DNA of 11,052 bases from an uncultured Clostridia bacterium (GTDB lineage: Bacteria; Bacillota; Clostridia; Oscillospirales; Acutalibacteraceae): the NCBI GenBank assembly GCA_937919155.1, contig CALFPM010000016.1, forward strand, positions 1-11,052, given 5' to 3'. The first letter of the stretch is position 1; the number at the start of each line of letters is the position of its first letter. Below, piece after piece: positions 6,079-11,052 of this stretch. The position numbers and the translations under genes are program-made. The notes beneath the pieces were generated by a model. It was not told where the DNA came from. It saw nothing but the letters and a program-made list of their open reading frames with translations, and searched no databases.

Positions 6079-7893
6079 ATGAAAAAGGAAGTAAAACAAA
6101 AGGCGCACATCTTCAGAAACACCGCCTTTATGCTTAAATGCGCCTGGAAAAGCGCTCCCCTTTCGCTGATTGCAATTTACCTCGCTTATATTCTGGAAAA
6201 TGTTTACTATTCCGTTGTTATCGGAGTTATGTTTCTTCAGACCGCCCTTTCGATTATTGAGGGCAACGGCACTTTCAAGGAATTTGCAATCAGAATGTGC
6301 ATCATCGTTTTCGGCAAGATTTTCGTTGACCTTTTTGCCTACATCGATATGTATACCATCAGAACAAAATTTGAAATCAAGTGCGAAAGCTACATCAACA
6401 GCCTGATTTTCAAAAAAGCTCAGGAAGTTGAGCTGGGATGCTATGAAAACCCCGACTTTTTCGATAACTACAACAGAGCAACCTGGGTTGTTGAGAAAGG
6501 CGGCTTCAAACGCATAATTGAAGGCTCTGCATGGACTATCGGCTCCCTTGTGAGCATAATTTTTCTTGTGATTTATCTCATTTCAATTGACCCGTTCTTG
6601 CTGTTTTTCATTGCAACTCCTCTGATTGTTATTGCAATCCGAACAAAGAAAAACAACATTGAACTTGAGAAAGAAAAAGAAATGACTCCTTTTGAAAGGC
6701 AGAAAGACTACACAAGAAGAACTATTCTGCTCAAGGATTTTGCAAAAGAAATCAAAACAACGGGTATTTTTGCCGTTGTAAAAAAGAGATTCAAATATGC
6801 AATCGAGAAAAACATTGAAGTTATAAATAAATACGGTTGGAAAATCGCAGTGTTGGAGGCATTTGCCGATTTCTTCGGCGAGGTTATTCCCGTCTGCGGC
6901 GGCTTCGGCTACGGATGCTACAGACTGATTGTTCTGCAGAATCTTCAGATTGCCGATTTCTCAGTGCTTATTTCAGCTATTACCACAACAAGAAACAAAC
7001 TCAATCAGCTTGCAAGATATTTTGCAATGCAGCAAAAGCACTGCCTCTGGGTGCAGAATCTGCAGGATTTCCTCGCCTATGAACCCAAACTCACAGGCGG
7101 CGGAATTGAGCCTGCCGATTTCGAAAGCCTTGAATTCAGAAACGTTTCATTCCGCTATGACGGCAACGAGAAAAACACGCTCACCAGTGTTTCATTTAAA
7201 ATAAACAAAGGCGAAACTTTTGCGGTTGTGGGTCACAACGGCGCAGGCAAGACCACACTTTCAAAGCTGATTATGCGCCTTTACGATGTGACAGAAGGCG
7301 AAATTCTCTACAACGGCATAAACATCAAAGAATATGACCTTCAGAAATACAGAGATAAATTTGCCAGTGTTTTTCAGGATTACAGAATTTTCGCAATGAC
7401 GGTTGCAGAAAATGTGCTTATCCGCGAAACAGACGAAAACAACATCAGACTCGCAGAAAAAGCTCTTGTTCAAAGCGGTGTTTACAGCAAAATCAGCACC
7501 CTGCCTGACGGCATCAACACCTTACTCACAAAGGAATTTGACGAATCAGGTGCGCTCCTTTCCGGCGGTGAATCCCAGAAAGTCACCATTGCAAGAATGT
7601 TTGCAAAAGATTTCGATGTTGCCATTCTTGACGAGCCTTCATCCGCTCTCGACCCTGTTGCGGAAAGCAGGATGTATGACGCACTTATGGACGGCACAAA
7701 GGGTAAAACCGTTTTCTATATTTCCCACCGCCTTTCAAGCGCAACACGCTCCGACAGAATTCTTGTTTTTGCCAAAGGAAAGCTCGTTGAATCGGGCACC
7801 CACGATGAACTGATGTCCCTTGAGGGCGAATACTGCACAATGTTCACCTTGCAGGCATCAGGCTACAGAGAGGAGGGCGGAGAAAATGAGTAA
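6079..7893 (+). CDS. ABC exporter half-transporter, permease-ATPase fusion (subunit 1)
   Basis: This 604-residue protein (from ATG 6079) is a half-size ABC exporter. The membrane domain spans about residues 25-310, with hydrophobic segments near 27-57, 70-90, 152-188 and 258-305. The nucleotide-binding domain starts at about 350. Its motifs are complete: Walker A G-H-N-G-A-G-K-T (385-392), Q-loop Q433, signature L-S-G-G-E (494-498), Walker B with D518 and catalytic E519 in A-I-L-D-E-P, D-loop S-A-L-D, and switch H550. It should use ATP to export a small lipophilic compound or peptide across the cytoplasmic membrane; the substrate cannot be read. There is no C39 peptidase domain at the N-terminus, so it is not a leader-cleaving bacteriocin exporter. 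The next gene encodes a paralogous half-transporter and overlaps by 8 bases, so the two most likely form a heterodimer. Resistance-type export is possible but unproven. Confidence 0.93.
   Translation: MKKEVKQKAHIFRNTAFMLKCAWKSAPLSLIAIYLAYILENVYYSVVIGVMFLQTALSIIEGNGTFKEFAIRMCIIVFGKIFVDLFAYIDMYTIRTKFEIKCESYINSLIFKKAQEVELGCYENPDFFDNYNRATWVVEKGGFKRIIEGSAWTIGSLVSIIFLVIYLISIDPFLLFFIATPLIVIAIRTKKNNIELEKEKEMTPFERQKDYTRRTILLKDFAKEIKTTGIFAVVKKRFKYAIEKNIEVINKYGWKIAVLEAFADFFGEVIPVCGGFGYGCYRLIVLQNLQIADFSVLISAITTTRNKLNQLARYFAMQQKHCLWVQNLQDFLAYEPKLTGGGIEPADFESLEFRNVSFRYDGNEKNTLTSVSFKINKGETFAVVGHNGAGKTTLSKLIMRLYDVTEGEILYNGINIKEYDLQKYRDKFASVFQDYRIFAMTVAENVLIRETDENNIRLAEKALVQSGVYSKISTLPDGINTLLTKEFDESGALLSGGESQKVTIARMFAKDFDVAILDEPSSALDPVAESRMYDALMDGTKGKTVFYISHRLSSATRSDRILVFAKGKLVESGTHDELMSLEGEYCTMFTLQASGYREEGGENE
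7871..7876 (+). promoter_or_regulatory. Ribosome-binding site inside subunit 1 that sets the subunit 2 start
   Basis: AGGAGG lies nine bases before ATG 7886, while the upstream in-frame ATG at 7820 has no such site and lies deep within subunit 1. The ATGAGTAA overlap of start and stop supports translational coupling. Confidence 0.75.
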
Positions 7894-9703
7894 GATTTTC
7901 AAGAAAAAAGAAAAGGAAGAACACGGCACTCTGGCAAACAACCTGTTTATGCTTAAGTTCGTTGCCAAAAATGCTCCCGGACTTCTCTTTTTCTACAATT
8001 TCTTCGATGTTCTCACCAATGTGCCCTGGATACTCTCAAACGTTGTTCTTCTTAAATACATAATCGATGTTGTCACATCCGGCACGGATTACTACAGAAT
8101 CGTTGTTGCCTGCGCAATTTTTGCAGCACTGGTTGTTGTGGGCACCATGGGAAGCACCGTTTTCTATGAAATTTTTATGCCCAGACAAAAAGAAAGGCTC
8201 TATTTCAAGCTTTATTCGCAGATATACGAAAAAGCGGCAAGAATGGACTTTGCAGCATATGATAACCCCGCATATTACAACAATCTTGTGCTTGCAATGA
8301 ATTCCATGAGCGAAAGAGTAAGCAGCGTCATCTCCGACACACAGGATATAGTAAGGCTGCTCACAACAATCATTTCAATCACCGCGGTTATCGCCACAAT
8401 TGACCCCATCTGCCTTGTGTTTATTTTCGCTTGTGTGACAATAATGATACCCATTGGCAGACTCATTGCAAAAGTCAATGTCAAACGCACGGAGGCAATG
8501 ACTCCTCTTGACCACAAGAATCTTTATTTCAGCCGTGTTTTTTATCTGCAGGACTATGCAAAGGAATTAAGGCTCAATCCTGCGGGTGAAATGATTGAAA
8601 GAAGATATAACAAAAACGTAAAGGACAGACTTTTCACAATCTCACCTTTTCTCCGCAGACAGTGGCAGCTTTATTTCTGCCAGGAAGCTTTGCCCATGAC
8701 ACTGCTTGTTTATCTCGGCATTGCACTTCTTATGGGCTACAAAGCAATAGTCACCAAAGAAATTTCTCTCGGCGATTTTGCCGCAGCATTCAACGGCGCA
8801 AATGCGGTCAGCCGCTGTGTTTTTGACCTGACAAGCTGGTTTGCAATCAACCTGAGAGAAAATGCTCTCTATGTTGAAAAATACAGAAAATTTATGGCGG
8901 CAAAAGAAAAGATCATTGGCGGCGATAACAAAACCGTTTACGAAAAACCCGTTTCAATAAAACTGGAGAATGTTAATTTCACCTATCCCGGCAGCGATAA
9001 GCCCACACTCAAAAACATCAATCTCGAAATAAAGCCTTATCAGAAAATTGCACTTGTCGGCTACAACGGTGCAGGAAAAACCACCCTCACCAACCTTCTT
9101 CTGAGGCTTTATGATGTTACAGACGGCAGAATAACCCTTGACGGAACGGATATCCGTGAATGGGACATCCCCTCTTATCACTCAAACTATGCCGCCGTTT
9201 TTCAGGATTTCTCACTTTTCGGCGCAACAGTCGGCGAAAATGTTGCAATGAATGACTCACCCGATGCAAAACGAGTGCTGAGCGCACTTAAAGAAAGCAG
9301 TTTCGGAAAAGAGCTGAAAAAAGGCGCAGACACCATGCTGCTCCGTGAATTCGATGACAGCGGTCTCTCCCTTTCGGGCGGTGAAGCACAGAAAGTTGCG
9401 GTTGCAAGAGCATTCTACAAAAAATGTCCCTTTGCAATCCTTGACGAGCCCAGCGCAAACCTTGACCCCGTTTCGGAATACGCACTCAACGAAGCAATGG
9501 CAAGAGCGGCGCAGGACAAAACGGTTATTTTCATTTCTCACAGACTTTCAACCACCGTTATGGCAGATGTTATCTATATGCTTGAAAACGGCGAAATCGT
9601 TGAAAGCGGCTCCCACGAAGAACTTATGGCATTGGGCGGCAAATACGCCTATATGTTCAATCTTCAGGCGGAAAAATACAGAGAACAAACAGCAGAAGAA
9701 TAA
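7886..9703 (+). CDS. ABC exporter half-transporter, permease-ATPase fusion (subunit 2)
   Basis: The protein has 605 residues from ATG 7886; an upstream in-frame ATG at 7820 is rejected because it lacks a ribosome-binding site. The membrane domain covers about residues 30-320, with hydrophobic runs near 31-62, 72-98, 157-192 and 268-290. The ATPase domain has Walker A G-Y-N-G-A-G-K-T (392-399), Q440, signature L-S-G-G-E (496-500), D520/E521 in A-I-L-D-E-P, D-loop S-A-N-L-D, and H552. It is a paralogue of subunit 1: 'GAGKTTL', 'LRLYDVT' or 'MRLYDVT', 'VFQD', 'LSGGE-QKV' and 'ILDEPS' recur at matching positions. Both partners keep the catalytic glutamate and signature, so neither ATP site looks degenerate, unlike many heterodimeric exporters with one dead site. 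The gene ends 5 bases before a stem-loop terminator. The exported substrate is unknown. Confidence 0.93.
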   Translation: MSKIFKKKEKEEHGTLANNLFMLKFVAKNAPGLLFFYNFFDVLTNVPWILSNVVLLKYIIDVVTSGTDYYRIVVACAIFAALVVVGTMGSTVFYEIFMPRQKERLYFKLYSQIYEKAARMDFAAYDNPAYYNNLVLAMNSMSERVSSVISDTQDIVRLLTTIISITAVIATIDPICLVFIFACVTIMIPIGRLIAKVNVKRTEAMTPLDHKNLYFSRVFYLQDYAKELRLNPAGEMIERRYNKNVKDRLFTISPFLRRQWQLYFCQEALPMTLLVYLGIALLMGYKAIVTKEISLGDFAAAFNGANAVSRCVFDLTSWFAINLRENALYVEKYRKFMAAKEKIIGGDNKTVYEKPVSIKLENVNFTYPGSDKPTLKNINLEIKPYQKIALVGYNGAGKTTLTNLLLRLYDVTDGRITLDGTDIREWDIPSYHSNYAAVFQDFSLFGATVGENVAMNDSPDAKRVLSALKESSFGKELKKGADTMLLREFDDSGLSLSGGEAQKVAVARAFYKKCPFAILDEPSANLDPVSEYALNEAMARAAQDKTVIFISHRLSTTVMADVIYMLENGEIVESGSHEELMALGGKYAYMFNLQAEKYREQTAEE

Positions 9704-9708
9704 AAGAT

Positions 9709-9746
9709 ATCCCCTGCAACCAATGGGCTGCAGGGGATGTTTTATT
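9709..9746. terminator. Stem-loop terminator, probably bidirectional
   Basis: A perfect 10-bp stem (ATCCCCTGCA at 9709-9718 and its complement at 9729-9738) with a 10-base loop is followed on the plus strand by GTTTTATT. On the minus strand the stem is followed by ATCTTTTATT. It sits between the convergent exporter operon and oxidoreductase gene and could end both transcripts. Confidence 0.85.
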
Positions 9747-9756
9747 GCATTAATAA

Positions 9757-10851
9757 TCAGATTAACGGAATTTCCATAGGCATACCGCCCTGAACTGCTG
9801 ATTCGTGAGCAAGAATACCGGGCAAAGACATATTGATTGCAAAATCAACATCAAGCACAGGCTTTTTACCTTCTGCAAGGCAGTTGACGAAGTCCTTGAC
9901 CATCTTTGCGTCTGCGCCGCCGTGGCCGCTTGAATCCTCGCCCTCATAGCAAGTTGTGACGGGAATATCAATCTTTGAGTTTGCATTGAATGTGCCGGGC
10001 ACGCTGTAAAGGCTGGCAAGAGTGTGAGCCTCGTCAACAACCTTTCTGCGGTCTGTTTCAACAGTGCCTCTTGTGCCGCAGATGCGGTAATTGTGGTCAT
10101 AGCTTGTGTATGCTCCGAAGCTGACAAGAAGTCTGATAACCGCGCCCTTTGCGGTCTTGAACAGAGCAACGCCTGTTTCCTTGCGCTCGGGTGTGTAAGG
10201 GTCATAATGAACATCAGCTTCCAGACAGGTTACGCTGACAACACGGTCATCCATAACATAAAGAAGAGGGCCGAGTTCGTGGGTCAGATAACGGATTGCA
10301 GGCTGATATGTTCTCCAGTGACCCTCGGGGTAATATGTGGGCGAAAACTCATTGGGATCAAGCGCGTGGAGATACTCTGCCTCTGCATATGCGATTTCGC
10401 CGAGAAGTCCGTCTTGATGCATCTTTCTCCAGGTTTCAATAAATGCCCAGTAGCAGCAGTTTTCAGCCGCCATATAAGTAAGCTCGGGGTGAGCAGCAAC
10501 GGCAGCCTTAAGTTCCTTTGCTTCTTCGACCGAATTAACAGAGGGAATTTCGCAAAGAACGTGCTTGCCTGCATCAAAAGCCTTTATAACGATGGGCACA
10601 TGATAAACAGCCTCTGTTGCAACAATAACTGCATCAATATCGGACTTGAGGAACTCATCGTAATCGCTGAACTGAATAATATCCTTATCGTTCAGCACCT
10701 CTGAAAGCTCCTCATAACCTGACTTAAGAATAGCGGGATTGTGGTCACAAACAGAAACAAGCTTTGCATTGGCAAGACCCTTGACGCATCTTGCAACTGC
10801 AGTGCCTCTGCCAAGACCGACTACGCCTATTTTTATAATTTTATCACTCAT
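9757..10851 (-). CDS. Gfo/Idh/MocA-family NAD(P)-dependent oxidoreductase
   Basis: Starting at ATG 10851, with AGGAG seven bases upstream, the protein has 364 residues. An in-frame ATG at 10893 is rejected: it has no good ribosome-binding site and lies close to the -10 box. The N-terminal Rossmann fold has the nucleotide loop G-V-V-G-L-G-R-G (9-16) and 'DAVIVATEAVYHVPIVIKAFDAGKHVLCEIPS' features (72-104). The C-terminal alpha/beta dimer domain includes 'YLTHELGPLLYVM' (188-200), with H190 placed like the catalytic-region histidine of related enzymes. Family members oxidise or reduce sugars, inositols and similar polyols, and some (GH109) cleave glycosides by an NAD-dependent route. The usual E-K-P motif reads E-I-P here (101-103), so the conserved lysine is absent. 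'HWRTY' upstream of 'THELGP' recalls GH109-like proteins, but substrate and reaction cannot be fixed. It is cytoplasmic and monocistronic, with its own promoter and terminator. Confidence 0.9.
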   Translation of the reverse strand: MSDKIIKIGVVGLGRGTAVARCVKGLANAKLVSVCDHNPAILKSGYEELSEVLNDKDIIQFSDYDEFLKSDIDAVIVATEAVYHVPIVIKAFDAGKHVLCEIPSVNSVEEAKELKAAVAAHPELTYMAAENCCYWAFIETWRKMHQDGLLGEIAYAEAEYLHALDPNEFSPTYYPEGHWRTYQPAIRYLTHELGPLLYVMDDRVVSVTCLEADVHYDPYTPERKETGVALFKTAKGAVIRLLVSFGAYTSYDHNYRICGTRGTVETDRRKVVDEAHTLASLYSVPGTFNANSKIDIPVTTCYEGEDSSGHGGADAKMVKDFVNCLAEGKKPVLDVDFAINMSLPGILAHESAVQGGMPMEIPLI

Positions 10852-10858
10852 ATCAATT

Positions 10859-10863
10859 CTCCT
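10859..10863 (-). promoter_or_regulatory. Ribosome-binding site setting the oxidoreductase start at 10851
   Basis: AGGAG on the minus strand stands seven bases before ATG 10851, the start just ahead of the Rossmann strand. The longer alternative start at 10893 lies upstream of the predicted -10 box and would not be on this transcript. Confidence 0.75.
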
Positions 10864-10881
10864 TTTCGCGGATATAGGGAC

Positions 10882-10910
10882 ATTATATAACACTTTTTCG
10901 GGTTTGTCAT
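10882..10910 (-). promoter_or_regulatory. Promoter of the oxidoreductase gene
   Basis: ATGACA (10905-10910) and TATAAT (10882-10887) on the minus strand are 17 bases apart. The start would be near 10875, giving a leader of about 24 bases. Confidence 0.7.
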
Positions 10911-10924
10911 CACTTTATCGTGAT
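10909..10924. promoter_or_regulatory. Short inverted repeat between divergent promoters, possible operator
   Basis: ATCAC-TTTATC-GTGAT is a 5-bp perfect inverted repeat with a 6-base centre. It lies between the -35 boxes of the two divergent promoters, touching the end of the minus-strand one. The position suits a repressor or activator site shared by both genes, but arms this short may be chance, and no regulator gene is in the window. Confidence 0.25.
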
Positions 10925-10928
10925 TATA

Positions 10929-10957
10929 TTGAAAAAAATAAAATTATGCTTTATAAT
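10929..10957 (+). promoter_or_regulatory. Promoter of the right-edge translation-factor gene
   Basis: TTGAAA (10929-10934) and TATAAT (10952-10957) with a 17-base spacer form a near-consensus plus-strand promoter. The start would be near 10964, about 22 bases ahead of ATG 10986. Confidence 0.75.
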
Positions 10958-10985
10958 GTGAATATTACTTACAAGGAGAATTGCA

Positions 10986-11052
10986 ATGCCTGACAGAATC
11001 CATAACATCGGAATACTGGCGCATGTTGACTCGGGTAAAACCACGCTGACGG
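10986..11052 (+). CDS. Translation-factor GTPase (TetM/EF-G type), N-terminal 22 residues
   Basis: Only the first 22 codons are in the window. They read M-P-D-R-I-H-N-I-G-I-L-A-H-V-D-S-G-K-T-T-L-T, with AAGGAGAA ending about five bases before the ATG. 'NIGILAHVDSGKTTLT' is the G1 (P-loop) region of translational GTPases. The I-G-I/V-L-A-H-V-D-A/S-G-K-T-T-L-T form with so short a leader is most like ribosomal-protection proteins of the TetM/TetW/TetO group; EF-G and its relatives are close alternatives. Such proteins bind the ribosome and hydrolyse GTP, and the Tet group releases tetracycline. The fragment is too short to tell a resistance protein from a housekeeping EF-G-like factor. The upstream leader is very short, with no room for the attenuator leader peptide known from tetM. 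Confidence 0.75.
   Translation, partial: MPDRIHNIGILAHVDSGKTTLT

Noticed and set aside
9762..10214. Long alternative minus-strand frame inside the oxidoreductase gene
   Set aside because: It has no domain signal and lies wholly within a well-supported gene in another frame.
10024..10704. 226-codon plus-strand frame opposite the oxidoreductase gene
   Set aside because: It is antisense to a gene with clear Rossmann motifs, and has no ribosome-binding site or recognisable domain.
1..11052. CRISPR arrays, tRNA or rRNA genes, riboswitches and complete insertion sequences
   Set aside because: I looked on both strands and saw no regular repeat-spacer pattern, cloverleaf, rRNA-like stretch, riboswitch-like leader or transposase with terminal inverted repeats.

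Overview
The window reads as two unequal parts. From about base 1150 to the right edge (roughly 9.9 kb) it is ordinary, compact, mid-GC chromosomal DNA of a low-GC Gram-positive type. It has lipoboxes, strong GGAGG ribosome-binding sites, TTGAAA/TATAAT promoters with 17-bp spacers, and carbohydrate genes typical of gut Clostridia (Oscillospiraceae/Ruminococcaceae-like). The taxon is an inference from style, not a match. The leftmost ~1.15 kb looks different and appears stitched together from unrelated pieces.

Left part: bases 1-640 hold the 5' end of an AT-rich lipoprotein gene (minus strand, running off the window) with a near-consensus extended -10 promoter. An AT-rich spacer follows to about base 804. 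Composition then changes sharply, and a plus-strand fragment of a tyrosine recombinase (about 805-1095) is followed directly by the first 20 codons of a chloramphenicol acetyltransferase gene with its own ribosome-binding site (1105-1164). That fragment is joined, through shared bases, to the truncated 3' end of a minus-strand propeller/helical-domain gene. Three or four unrelated fragments in 360 bp point to a collapsed mobile-element insertion scar or to a metagenomic assembly chimera. The sequence alone cannot decide between them.

Middle part (minus strand, 5921 to about 1150): a three-gene operon driven by a promoter at 5955-5983. It encodes a family 2 glycoside hydrolase with both catalytic glutamates, a lipoprotein of unknown function with a Thr/Glu-rich linker, and a Reg_prop beta-propeller plus alpha-helical-hairpin protein whose C-terminus is lost at the scar.

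Divergent from it (plus strand, 6079-9703): two half-size ABC exporters with overlapping genes, almost certainly a heterodimer, ended by a stem-loop at 9709-9746 that could also serve the convergent gene. That gene (9757-10851, minus) is a Gfo/Idh/MocA-family oxidoreductase with an altered EKP motif. Its promoter region is shared divergently with a translation-factor GTPase gene (10986 onward, plus) of the TetM/EF-G type, which is cut by the right edge.

I see no rRNA, tRNA, CRISPR array or complete insertion sequence. I do not see a convincing new biological system. The most unusual item is the composite scar at about 800-1165.
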